Source: an uncultured Actinomycetes bacterium (GTDB lineage: Bacteria > Actinomycetota > Acidimicrobiia > Acidimicrobiales > SZUA-35). Taken from it: a stretch of 59,137 bases of DNA. A program made the translations under genes and the position numbers. Positions 33,712-42,158 of the stretch are shown here, piece by piece; position 1 is the first letter of the stretch, and the number at the start of each line of letters is the position of its first letter. Below the pieces are notes generated by a model. That model did not search any database. It had not been told where the DNA came from and worked only from the letters and a program-made list of their open reading frames with translations. Location: assembly GCA_902826025.1 (NCBI GenBank), contig CADEDH010000005.1:1-59137 (forward strand). The letters run 5' to 3'.

Positions 33712-34719
33712 ATGATCGATCTGCGCTCCGACACCGTCACCCGACCCTCGCCTGAGATGCGGGCCGTGATGGCGGCAGCTGAGGTGGGCGACGACGTGTG
33801 GGGCGACGACCCGACGGTGGCCGCCCTGGAGCGGGCGGCGGCCGAGTTGTTGGGCAAGGAGGCGGCCGTGTACGTGCCGTCGGGAACCCAGAGCAACCTG
33901 TGCGCCCTGATGGCCCACTGCCAGCGGGGTGACGAATACATCGTGGGCGACAACGCCCACACCTACCGCTACGAGGCCGGGGGTGGGGCGGTGCTGGGGT
34001 CGATCCAGCCCCAGCCGGTGCGGATGCTCGACGACGGCCGGCTCGATCTGGATCACGTTGCGGCCGTGGTGAAGCCGCCCGACAGTCACTTCGCCCGCAG
34101 CCGGCTGCTGTGCCTGGAGAACACCCACGACGGCAAGGTGCTGCCCCTGAGCCACCTGGCTGAGGCAGCCGAGCTGGCCCGGGCCCGAGGGCTCGGCCTG
34201 CACCTCGACGGGGCCCGCCTGTGGAACGCGGCGGTGGCCCTCGGGGTGGCGCCGGCGGCGGTGGCCGAGGTGTTCGACACCGTGTCGGTGTGCCTCTCCA
34301 AGGGGCTGGGGGCGCCGGTGGGCTCGGTGCTGGTGGGCCGGGCCGACCTGGTCGAGTCGGCCCGGCGGTGGCGCAAGATGCTGGGGGGCGGGATGCGCCA
34401 GGCCGGCATGATCGCCGCCGGCGGGCTCTACGCCCTGGAGCACAACATCGAGCGGTTGGCCGACGACCACGCCAACGCCGGGCGATTGGCGGAGGGCCTG
34501 GCCAAGATCGAGGGGGTGACGGTGACCGGGCAGAACACCAACATGGTGTTCACCCGGTTCGACGACACCGTCGATCCCGAGCCGGTGCGGGAGGCCCTGG
34601 CCGCCAACGACATGCTGGTCGCCATCAACGGCCGGGCCAGCCGTATGGTCACCCACCTCGATGTGTCCGCCCCCGACATCGACGCCGTCTGCACCGTCGT
34701 CGCCGGCGCCCTGAGCTGA
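33712..34719 (+). CDS. ltaE: Low-specificity L-threonine aldolase
   Basis: A 335-residue pyridoxal-phosphate enzyme that splits threonine into glycine and acetaldehyde, related to beta-eliminating lyases. MIDLRSDTVTRPSPEMRAVM, then GDDVWGDDPTVAALE and PSGTQSNLCALMAHC are the family's N-terminal signature, and the PLP-binding Lys is in CLSKGLGAPVGSVLVG. His in LHLDGARLWNAAVALG is the usual phosphate-side residue. It begins at ATG 33712 and is divergent from the efflux gene. A GC-rich hairpin (34734-34749) follows. Confidence 0.95.
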   Translation: MIDLRSDTVTRPSPEMRAVMAAAEVGDDVWGDDPTVAALERAAAELLGKEAAVYVPSGTQSNLCALMAHCQRGDEYIVGDNAHTYRYEAGGGAVLGSIQPQPVRMLDDGRLDLDHVAAVVKPPDSHFARSRLLCLENTHDGKVLPLSHLAEAAELARARGLGLHLDGARLWNAAVALGVAPAAVAEVFDTVSVCLSKGLGAPVGSVLVGRADLVESARRWRKMLGGGMRQAGMIAAGGLYALEHNIERLADDHANAGRLAEGLAKIEGVTVTGQNTNMVFTRFDDTVDPEPVREALAANDMLVAINGRASRMVTHLDVSAPDIDAVCTVVAGALS

Positions 34720-34733
34720 GGCAAGGGTCAGCC

Positions 34734-34749
34734 CGGGGCGCCGGCCCCG
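34734..34749. terminator. Short GC-rich hairpin between convergent genes
   Basis: CGGGGC-GCCG-GCCCCG forms a six-pair stem with a four-base loop between the threonine aldolase stop and the convergent secreted-protein stop. There is no T-run, so termination strength is uncertain. Confidence 0.4.
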
Positions 34750-34750
34750 C

Positions 34751-36604
34751 TCACACGACCTTGGAGAAGCGGATGGTGTAGCCGCCCGAGGTCTGGTTCC
34801 CGGTGCCGCCGAGGAATGCTCGGAACACGAGCTTCCCGTCGGCCCCGATCGTGGCGTTCGGCTGGTAGAGCCCGCAACCGTTGAAGCCGACGTCGTGGAC
34901 CGACAGGTCGAACCAGTTCTCGGGGTTGTAGACGTCGACCTCCAGCGGGAAGACCTGGGTGGTGTCACAGCTGGCCGGGGCCTCCAGGCTCAGTACCTCG
35001 AACCGCACCTGGTCGCCGGGCAGCCCGGTGACCAGGTAGTTGGTGCCGTCGAGCGGTATCTCGAGGTGGCCCGAGACCTCCTGGGGCCCGCCCGTGATGT
35101 CGACCGGAACCGTCTCGTAGTCGAAGGTGTCGAACGTGAGCCGGTACGAGCCGGCCACCGGGAACGGCTCACGCTGGCTGCTGACCTGCACGTGGATGAC
35201 CCCGCTGGCGGGGATCCGGAAGGGGCCGAACCAACCGCAGACGGTCGATGGCCTCCGTAGGGAGGGATCGAAGGTGGCGTCGTTCGACGAGACGGTCAAC
35301 GATTCGCCCGGGAACAGGCACGTCCCGCTGGGCAGCAAGCGATCGGGATCGTGGGCCACCAGGATCCGTCCGGGAGGACCGGTGATCACGTACTCGTTGA
35401 CGTCGCCGCCCACATCGATCGAGCCGCTCACGGTGGACGGGCCGGCGGTGACGTTGACCGGTGTGCGGGTGGTGTGGAGGGGGTGGATCGCAACGCGGTA
35501 CTTCCCGGTGGAGGGCCGGTCACCCGACCGGCTGAAGCCGGTGATCCGTACGACCAGCGACCGGTTCCAGACCTTCGCTGTGGCGATGCTCCTGCCGCAG
35601 CTCAGCGGTTGCCGGCCGGTCGGAATGCCGTCGACGATCAGCTCGACATTGAGCTCGACCGAGGTGGCGTCCTCGGCACACCCGTCGTTCGAGGTGAGGC
35701 CGAGCACCTCGACGGCCAGGCTGTCGACGTCGGCCGAATCGGTGACGACGTAGTCGGTGCCTCCCATCGGCACGGTGACGGTGTCGCGCACCTCGACCGT
35801 CTCGCGGCGGGGCGGGAGCTTCACGGTGGGGTAGCGGAAGACGTTGACCGTGAAGTCGTAGCGTGCCTGCGTGGGGAAGCCGGTGAGCGGGCCGACGTGG
35901 CCGACCCGCACCTTGACGACGCCGCCAGGGGGGATCTGCCACGTGCCCACCGTGCTGCAGCTACCCGCTTCCGGTAGCCGGAGCTCACGCTCGTCGGAGC
36001 CGAGGACCTTCACCTGCGGGGTGAAGAAGTCGCAGAAGGTATTGGCGGTCTGGATCACGAGCTGCTGGCCGGGATCGGCCCGCACGACGTAGTCGGTGCC
36101 GTCCAACGCCACCGAGAAGGCGCCGGTGAGACGGGCCGACCCGGAGCGCAGCCGAACCGGCACGTCCTCGAAGTCGACCGGCCCGAACCGCAGCTGGAAG
36201 CTCTGGTCGATCACCGACGTGCGCAGCTGCACGACGAGCACCCCGTCGGCCGGGAAGGTCCAGGGCCCGTAGGAGGCACAGTCCCGCATGTCGGCTAGGC
36301 CCACCGGCGCACCGCCTGCGGTGCTCAGCGACAGATCCAACGGAAAGAACGAGTGGCAGGCGCCGGCGTTCAGGTCGATCAGCTCCATGCTCACCTGGCC
36401 GCCGGGGCGCCCCCGCAGCTCGTACTCGGCGACTGCGCCGGGCGCCACCGCCCCTGAGGCGTTGGCGGGGCCCCTGGTCACATCGAGGACAGGCCCACCG
36501 GCGGCCGACGCCGGTCCCGCCGCGAGCAGGCTGGCCAACAGGGCCAACAGCAGGCCGATGGCCGCCAGGGTCGGCGCCGAGGCGCGCGTTCGTCTCATCA
36601 TCAT
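34751..36604 (-). CDS. Secreted protein of five cysteine-paired beta-sandwich-like repeats
   Basis: A 617-residue protein exported by a Sec signal peptide (MRRTRASAPTLAAIGLLLAL, cleavage near PASA-AGG). The mature part is five repeats of about 110-120 residues. Each holds a GTDYVV/NEYVI/GTNYLV strand, a Cys pair about 30-40 residues apart, and a turn such as IPPGGVVKVRV, IPASGVIHVQV or FPADGVLVVQL before the last strand. I know no name for this family; it resembles small Ig-like or pre-peptidase C-type domains. There is no membrane anchor, so it would be secreted or cell-wall associated. Three ATG codons in a row (36604, 36601, 36598) follow AGGGGAGA. The promoter at 36677-36705 would give a leader of about 65 bases. 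Confidence 0.85.
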   Translation of the reverse strand: MMMRRTRASAPTLAAIGLLLALLASLLAAGPASAAGGPVLDVTRGPANASGAVAPGAVAEYELRGRPGGQVSMELIDLNAGACHSFFPLDLSLSTAGGAPVGLADMRDCASYGPWTFPADGVLVVQLRTSVIDQSFQLRFGPVDFEDVPVRLRSGSARLTGAFSVALDGTDYVVRADPGQQLVIQTANTFCDFFTPQVKVLGSDERELRLPEAGSCSTVGTWQIPPGGVVKVRVGHVGPLTGFPTQARYDFTVNVFRYPTVKLPPRRETVEVRDTVTVPMGGTDYVVTDSADVDSLAVEVLGLTSNDGCAEDATSVELNVELIVDGIPTGRQPLSCGRSIATAKVWNRSLVVRITGFSRSGDRPSTGKYRVAIHPLHTTRTPVNVTAGPSTVSGSIDVGGDVNEYVITGPPGRILVAHDPDRLLPSGTCLFPGESLTVSSNDATFDPSLRRPSTVCGWFGPFRIPASGVIHVQVSSQREPFPVAGSYRLTFDTFDYETVPVDITGGPQEVSGHLEIPLDGTNYLVTGLPGDQVRFEVLSLEAPASCDTTQVFPLEVDVYNPENWFDLSVHDVGFNGCGLYQPNATIGADGKLVFRAFLGGTGNQTSGGYTIRFSKVV

Positions 36605-36676
36605 GCTCTCCCCTGCCGGTGGGCCCCGATCCGCCGTCACCCACCCTTTCGTCCCCTCTCCGGGACGTGGGGCGAG

Positions 36677-36705
36677 AACCTAGCTCGACGTTCTGTTCTC
36701 GTCCA
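36677..36705 (-). promoter_or_regulatory. Promoter of the secreted repeat protein
   Basis: On the minus strand TGGACG (36705-36700), 17 bases, TAGGTT (36682-36677). A 7-bp inverted repeat CGAGAAC/GTTCTCG (36673-36679 and 36695-36701) surrounds the spacer and could be an operator. Confidence 0.4.
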
Positions 36706-36729
36706 CCCCCACCTTGGGCGGAGGACGGG

Positions 36730-37719
36730 TCACCGCAGCTCGGCTGAGGCCCGGTAGCCGGTGGTGAGCTCGTCGATGCGGCGGTACAGGTCGGCGTCGA
36801 GGGTGACGTCGAGCGCGGCGACCGAGGCCTGGAGCTGGTCGGGGCGGCTGGCGCCGATGATGGGCGACGTGATCGCCGGCTGGGCCAGGCACCAGGCGAC
36901 GGCCAGCGTCACCAGCGGCATCCCCGCCTCCTCGGCCAGGCGCTTCAGCTCCTCGACGGTGTCGAACACCGGGTCGTGCCAGTAGCGGTCCTGGTAGCGG
37001 CCGGCGGCCGATCCCAGGGTGAACCGGGTGCCCTCGGTTGCGGTGCCGGGCCGGTGCTTGCCCGACAGCATCCCCCCGGCGATCGGGTTGTAGGGGATCA
37101 CGCCGATCCCCTCCTGCTCGCACAGGGGGAACAGCTCCAGCTCGTTGCGTCGGTACAGCAGGTTGTAGCGGGGCTGGATGCAATCGAAGCGCACCAGGTT
37201 GCGGGCCTCGCTGCGGCCTACGGACAGCGCCAGCTGCCAGGCGGCGAAGTTGGAGCAGCCCACGTAGCCCACCTTGCCCTGGTGGACCAGGTCGTCGAGG
37301 GCCGACAGCGACTCCTCGATCGGGGTGTCGGGGTCGAAAGAGTGGAGCTGGTAGAGGTCGATCCGGTCGGTGCCGAGCCGGCGCAACGAGGCGTCGACCG
37401 CTTCCTTTATGTGCTTACGCGAGGCGCCCCGGTCCCACCGGCGGCGGCTCATCACACCCACGCACTTGGTGGCCACCACGAAGTCATCGCGCTTGCCCTG
37501 GAGCCAGCGGCCGATGATCTCCTCGGTGCGTCCCACCTCGGCCCCGGTGCCACCGAGCGGGTAGACGTCGGCCGTGTCGAGGAAGGTGATGCCGGCTTCG
37601 GCGGCGGCGTCGAGGATGGCGAACGACTCCGCCTCGTCGCACTGGAGGCCGAAGGTCATGGTGCCGAGGCACAGGCGGGAGACGGGCAGGCCGGTGCGGC
37701 CCAGGGTCACATGGCGCAT
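36730..37719 (-). CDS. Aldo/keto reductase
   Basis: A 329-residue NADPH-dependent aldo/keto reductase TIM barrel. The catalytic Asp and Tyr are in FLDTADVY, Lys in VVATKCVG and His in YQLHSFDPDTP, the family tetrad. The C-terminal SPIIGASRPDQLQASV binds the cofactor phosphate. It reduces aldehydes or ketones, in the style of the YhdN/Tas group. ATG 37719 is the best start; an in-frame start upstream would run back to 37743. It faces the HNH gene in divergent orientation, and both promoters lie in the 147-base gap. Confidence 0.92.
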   Translation of the reverse strand: MRHVTLGRTGLPVSRLCLGTMTFGLQCDEAESFAILDAAAEAGITFLDTADVYPLGGTGAEVGRTEEIIGRWLQGKRDDFVVATKCVGVMSRRRWDRGASRKHIKEAVDASLRRLGTDRIDLYQLHSFDPDTPIEESLSALDDLVHQGKVGYVGCSNFAAWQLALSVGRSEARNLVRFDCIQPRYNLLYRRNELELFPLCEQEGIGVIPYNPIAGGMLSGKHRPGTATEGTRFTLGSAAGRYQDRYWHDPVFDTVEELKRLAEEAGMPLVTLAVAWCLAQPAITSPIIGASRPDQLQASVAALDVTLDADLYRRIDELTTGYRASAELR

Positions 37720-37838
37720 GGGGCCGACCCTACTCACCCCCATCCCGGCGCGCCGGTGTCTCGTTCTGTGTCGCGTTTTCTGCTTTCTCCGGTTTTCTCC
37801 GGATTTCTTCCCAGGAGGGGCCTCGATTCGGGGTTCGC

Positions 37839-37860
37839 TGTCACACCTCCTGCGTAGGGT
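37839..37860 (+). promoter_or_regulatory. PafBC/RecA-independent DNA-damage-type promoter
   Basis: TGTCACAC, eight bases, TAGGGT (37839-37860). This matches in spacing and key bases the actinobacterial tTGTCRgtg-N8-TAnnnT motif of DNA-damage promoters; TGTC, the purine and TAnnnT agree, while GTG is replaced by CAC. The -10 ends six bases before ATG 37867, so the mRNA should be leaderless. That fits the lack of a ribosome site. Confidence 0.5.
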
Positions 37861-37866
37861 TGCCTC

Positions 37867-39231
37867 ATGGATTCGGCGGCGGAACCCGGGTTTGCCAGCG
37901 GAGGGCTGGCCAACGCGTTCGCTGATCTCGTGGCCGCCGCCCGCCGGGTCGCCGATCAGCTGAGCGAACCCCAGCAGGCCGCCGATGTGCTGGTGGCCGA
38001 ACGCCAACTGGAGCTCGTTCGCCGAATCGTCAGCACCGCCCCGATCGACAACGTCGCCCACATCGACACCGAACGCCTGCACCGGATCGACGGGCACCGC
38101 TCTGTCAGAGCACACATCCGCCACGCCCTGAAAGTCTCGTCCGCCGAGGCCCACCGGCGGGCCCAGGCCGCCCGGGCACTGCATGACCTTCCCGAGATCG
38201 CGGCCGCCGCCCGGGCGGGGCGGATCGGCCCCGACCATGTGCAGGTCCTGGCCCAGGTCCACGCCAACCGCCGGATCAGGGACAAGGTCCCGGCCCGGCA
38301 GGAGAAGTTCCTCCAGTTGGCCGACGAAGAATCGTTCGACGGGTTCAGGGACAAGATCCTCGACTGGGAACGCGCCGTCGACGCCGACGGTGCGTTCAAG
38401 GACAACAACCGCAACCACGACAACCGCAACATCCGCCTGGTCCACAGCAGCATCGACGGCACCTGGGACCTGTCGGGCCACCTGGCCGACGACCAGGGCG
38501 CCCGGGCCCGGGAGATCTTCGACCACTACATCCAGGCCGAATGGTTGGCCGACTGGGCCGAAGCCCGAGCCAAGCTCGGCGACGCCGCCACCCTCTCCGA
38601 CCTGAAACGCACCGACGCCCAACGGCGAGCCGACGCATTCATGAAGATGTGCAACGACGCCGCCGGCGCACCCCCCGGCACCACCGCCCCCAAGATCGTC
38701 CACAACATCGTCTGGTCCGCCGAGACCTACCACTCGATGCTCGAGCTGCTCGGGAGCGACGCCGCGGCGCTCGACACCCACTGGTCCGCATCGCTAACCG
38801 ACGCACGGACCCAGCGAGCGCTGTGGTGCGACCCCGACACCTACCGGTGCTCCACCCTCAACGGGGTACCCCTCGAACCCGTCGAACAGTTCTTCTCCAG
38901 CCTCGCCAACGAGATCCGCCGGGTCGTCATCAACACCAAAGGCGTCGTCATCGACCTCGGACGCAAAGCCCGGTTGTTCACCGGCTCCGCCCGCCACGCC
39001 GCCCAACTGCAGAGCTCCCACTGCGTGTGGCCCGGCTGTGATCACCCCACCACTCGCTGCGAAATCGACCACCTCCACGACCACGCCAACGGCGGACACA
39101 CCAACCCCGCCAACGGCGCACCCCTCTGTGGGTTCCACAACAGGTGGAAACAGAAAGGCTTCACCGTCACCCGAGACCCCGACACCGGCAGGTGGCGCAC
39201 CTACCGCCCCGACGGAACGGTCATCGCATGA
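37867..39231 (+). CDS. DUF222 / 13E12-type HNH endonuclease
   Basis: A 454-residue protein. Residues about 30-330 form a helical DUF222 region (IVSTAPIDNVAHIDTERLHR, then HALKVSSAEAHRRAQAARAL). The C-terminus holds an HNH nuclease: CVWPGCDHPTTRCEIDHLHD then CGFHNRWKQKG, with CxxxxC, H and the HxxH metal site. Such genes are multi-copy in actinobacterial genomes, and some mycobacterial members are known to respond to DNA damage. ATG 37867 is leaderless behind a damage-type promoter. Its function as a nuclease is inferred. Confidence 0.9.
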   Translation: MDSAAEPGFASGGLANAFADLVAAARRVADQLSEPQQAADVLVAERQLELVRRIVSTAPIDNVAHIDTERLHRIDGHRSVRAHIRHALKVSSAEAHRRAQAARALHDLPEIAAAARAGRIGPDHVQVLAQVHANRRIRDKVPARQEKFLQLADEESFDGFRDKILDWERAVDADGAFKDNNRNHDNRNIRLVHSSIDGTWDLSGHLADDQGARAREIFDHYIQAEWLADWAEARAKLGDAATLSDLKRTDAQRRADAFMKMCNDAAGAPPGTTAPKIVHNIVWSAETYHSMLELLGSDAAALDTHWSASLTDARTQRALWCDPDTYRCSTLNGVPLEPVEQFFSSLANEIRRVVINTKGVVIDLGRKARLFTGSARHAAQLQSSHCVWPGCDHPTTRCEIDHLHDHANGGHTNPANGAPLCGFHNRWKQKGFTVTRDPDTGRWRTYRPDGTVIA

Positions 39232-39272
39232 GGCGGCGCCGATCGACGGCAGGGCGCCTACGCTCGCACGCC

Positions 39273-40805
39273 ATGAGCGCACAGCGGGACGACAGCCGGA
39301 TCGACGGGGCCGAGGTGGTGGTGATCGGCGGCGGCTCGGGGGGAGCCGTGGTGGCCGGGCGGCTGGCCGAGGCCGGGGTGAGCGTGGTGCTGGTGGAGGC
39401 CGGCCCCGACTACGGCCACATCGACGAGGGTCGTTGGCCGGCGGAGATCCTCGGTGCCGACCTGATCGCCACCACCCACGACTGGGGCTACACCTCGGGC
39501 CCGGTGCCGGGCCGGGACGAGCCGTGGACGTGGGAGCGGGCGCGCATCCTGGGCGGCTGCTCGGCCCACAACGGCGCCATCGCCGCCGTCGGCCATCACA
39601 GCGACTACGACGCCTGGAACCTCCCTGGCTGGGACACCGCCACCCTGCGGCCCCTGTTCGCCAGTGCCCTGGAGCGCATGCGGGTCCGCACCTACACCCG
39701 GGCCGAGGCCGGCCCCTTCCACGACCGCTGCCTCGACGCCGCCGTCTCCGCCGGCTGGCCGGTGAACACCACCACCTTCGCCTCCGACCTGTGCGACCTC
39801 GACGCCGGCGACAACTTCGGCCTGGAGCCGGTCAACGTGTTCGAGGGCATCCGCTGGAACACCGCCTTCGCCTACCTCGACCCGGTGCGGTCCACGGGCC
39901 GGCTGCAGATCGTCGACCACACCCTGGTGGACCGGGTCACCGGCGGCGCTGGCGACGGCCCGGTGATCATCCACGCCATCCGCCACGGACAGCCCCTCAC
40001 GATCACGGCCGACCGGGCGGTGCTGGCGGCCGGCGTCTACGGCACGCCCGCCATCCTCCAGCGCTCCGGCATCGGGCCGGCCGACGCCCTCCGCGCCCTC
40101 GGCATCACCCCGGTGGTCGACCTGTCGACGGTGGGGGCCAACCTCCACGACCACCCGATGATCAACGCCTCCCGGGCCCTCGCCCCCGAGCTACAGCGGT
40201 GGCTCACCGAGGCGGCCGCCGCCGGGTTCGTGCCCGAGGAACAGACGCTGGGCAAGGCCCGCTCGTCGCTCGCCACCGACGGGATCTACGACATGCATGT
40301 GTTCCCGGTGTGCTCATCCACCCAGACCCAGCTCACCCGAGGTCGGGCCCTGGTGGAGGTGGCCTGCGTGACCCCCCGGTCCCGGGGCACCGTGCTGGTG
40401 ACCGGCCCAGACCCGGAGGCCCATCCCCGGATCGACCACGGCTACCTCAGCGACCCCGAGGGCCACGACTGGCAGGTGCTGCGCGACGGTCTGGAGCAGG
40501 CCGAGGAGTTCCTGTCCCAGCCGGCGCTGCGGGCGATCCTGATCGACGAGCCGCCCGGCGACCGGTCGGAGGCCGCCATCCGGCGGGGGGTGCTCCACTA
40601 CTACCACCCGGTGGGCACGGCGGCCATGGGCCTCGACCCCGCCACCTCGGTGTGCGACCCCACCGGCCGGGTCCACGGAGCCGAGCGGTTGGTGGTGGCC
40701 GACGCCGCGCTCTTCCCCACCATCCCCCGGGCCAACACCAACATCCCGGCCGTGGTGGTGGGCGAGCGGATCGCCCAGTTCCTCCTGGGCGATCCGCAGG
40801 GCTAG
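39273..40805 (+). CDS. GMC-family FAD-dependent oxidoreductase
   Basis: A 510-residue glucose-methanol-choline oxidoreductase. FAD is bound by VVVIGGGSGGAVVAGRLAEA at residues 14-33 and by LGGCSAHNGAIAAVG; GVYGTPAILQRSGIG is the second GMC signature. Active-site His in YYHPVGTAAMG and Asn in ANTNIPAVVVGER are in place. It would oxidise an alcohol, with choline- or sterol-type substrates likely. ATG 39273 lies eight bases after TACGCT, a -10-like box. It ends four bases into the convergent P450 gene. Confidence 0.9.
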   Translation: MSAQRDDSRIDGAEVVVIGGGSGGAVVAGRLAEAGVSVVLVEAGPDYGHIDEGRWPAEILGADLIATTHDWGYTSGPVPGRDEPWTWERARILGGCSAHNGAIAAVGHHSDYDAWNLPGWDTATLRPLFASALERMRVRTYTRAEAGPFHDRCLDAAVSAGWPVNTTTFASDLCDLDAGDNFGLEPVNVFEGIRWNTAFAYLDPVRSTGRLQIVDHTLVDRVTGGAGDGPVIIHAIRHGQPLTITADRAVLAAGVYGTPAILQRSGIGPADALRALGITPVVDLSTVGANLHDHPMINASRALAPELQRWLTEAAAAGFVPEEQTLGKARSSLATDGIYDMHVFPVCSSTQTQLTRGRALVEVACVTPRSRGTVLVTGPDPEAHPRIDHGYLSDPEGHDWQVLRDGLEQAEEFLSQPALRAILIDEPPGDRSEAAIRRGVLHYYHPVGTAAMGLDPATSVCDPTGRVHGAERLVVADAALFPTIPRANTNIPAVVVGERIAQFLLGDPQG

Positions 40806-42022
40806 CGCAGCTTGACGGGGACCGAGCGGGGGCCCCTCACCTGGCCGTTGGCCCAGGTGACGGGGGCCCGGCTGTCGAGGGTGTAGCCGGGGAAGGCGTC
40901 GATCCACTCCTGCAGGGCCACCAGCAGCTCCATCCGGGCCAGGTTCGACCCCAGGCAGCGGTGGACCCCCAACCCGAAGGCGGCGTGACGGTTGACCCGG
41001 CGGTCGATCACGAACTCGTCGGCCCGCTCGAACACGGCGGGATCCCGGTTGGCGGCAGGGAAGGTGAGCAGCACCTGCTCCCCGTGGCGTACCGGGCAAC
41101 CCGACACCTCGGTGTCGGCCACCACCTGGCGGGCCATCGTGACCGGCGAGTAGAACCGCAGCACCTCCTCCATGGCCATCACCCACCGCGGGTCGTCGTG
41201 GGGGAGGCCCACCAGCCGGTCGCGGTCTTCGGGGTGGGTGGCGAAGTGCCACAGACCCGACCCGATGCTCGACCAGGTGGTGTCGACCCCGGCCAGGATC
41301 AACAGCATCAGGTAGCCGCACTGGAGATCCCGGGGCACGGGCTCGCCCTCGATGTCGGCGTTCACGATCACCGTGGCCAGGTCGTCCCGGGGGTCGGCGG
41401 CCCGGGCATCGAGCAGGGCGTTGAAGTACTCGAACATCTCGACCTGGAGGGCGCGCTTCACGTCGTTGTCGCGCGGGGCCAGCTGGAAGTTGCGGAACAC
41501 CCAGTCCCGGAACAGGTCGGCGTCGCTCTCCGGCACCCCGATCATCTCGGCGATCACGTGCACTGGGATGTGCTGGCTGTAGTCGACAGCGGCGTCGGCG
41601 ATGTCCTGCCCGTCGAGGGCGGCGATCAGGCTGCGGCAGTACTCCCGGGTCGGCTTCTCCTTGGCCTCGATCTGGCGGGGGCTGAAGGCGGCCAGCAGCA
41701 GGCGGCGTTGGGCGGCGTGCTCCGGCGGATCGGTGGTGATGGGCGGCGCCTTGCGCACCGGGGAATCGGGCAGCGACACCGACACCCGGAACGACGAGAA
41801 CCGCTCCGGATCGTGAGCGATGGCGCTCACCGCCTCGTGGGTGAGGGGCATGAAGGCCCGGCCGTAGCGCTCGGTGAAGGCCACCGTGCAGCCCTGGGCC
41901 CGCAGGTCGGCCCAGATCTCGGGGGCCCGCTCGCCCCACTGGTCGTCGAGCCAGTCCCAGTCGTTGGCCCAGTCGGTCACCGGTTCGGGTCCGTCGGTGC
42001 CGGTGTGGGTGTCGTAGGCCAT
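40802..42022 (-). CDS. Cytochrome P450
   Basis: A 406-residue soluble P450. AGVDTT is the I-helix motif, EEVLRF the K-helix ExxR and FGLGVHRCLGSNLARMEL the heme loop with its Cys. This pattern is close to CYP105-like or terpene-hydroxylating P450s, and differs clearly from the one at 1547-2761. ATG 42022 has GAGGGGG upstream. It ends four bases into the convergent GMC gene, so the two could form a two-step oxidation module (P450 hydroxylation then alcohol oxidation). Electron partners are not encoded here. Confidence 0.92.
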   Translation of the reverse strand: MAYDTHTGTDGPEPVTDWANDWDWLDDQWGERAPEIWADLRAQGCTVAFTERYGRAFMPLTHEAVSAIAHDPERFSSFRVSVSLPDSPVRKAPPITTDPPEHAAQRRLLLAAFSPRQIEAKEKPTREYCRSLIAALDGQDIADAAVDYSQHIPVHVIAEMIGVPESDADLFRDWVFRNFQLAPRDNDVKRALQVEMFEYFNALLDARAADPRDDLATVIVNADIEGEPVPRDLQCGYLMLLILAGVDTTWSSIGSGLWHFATHPEDRDRLVGLPHDDPRWVMAMEEVLRFYSPVTMARQVVADTEVSGCPVRHGEQVLLTFPAANRDPAVFERADEFVIDRRVNRHAAFGLGVHRCLGSNLARMELLVALQEWIDAFPGYTLDSRAPVTWANGQVRGPRSVPVKLR

Positions 42023-42158
42023 GCCGCCCCCTCGAGGTGGATCAGTTGGACCAAGGCTAGAGCCCAGTGGGAACACCGATCCAGGGGTCGGGCCGAGGGC
42101 CTACGCCGAGCGCGGGGCAAAGCCTCAAAACCTCCGGCCGGATTCCGATCCGTTTACG

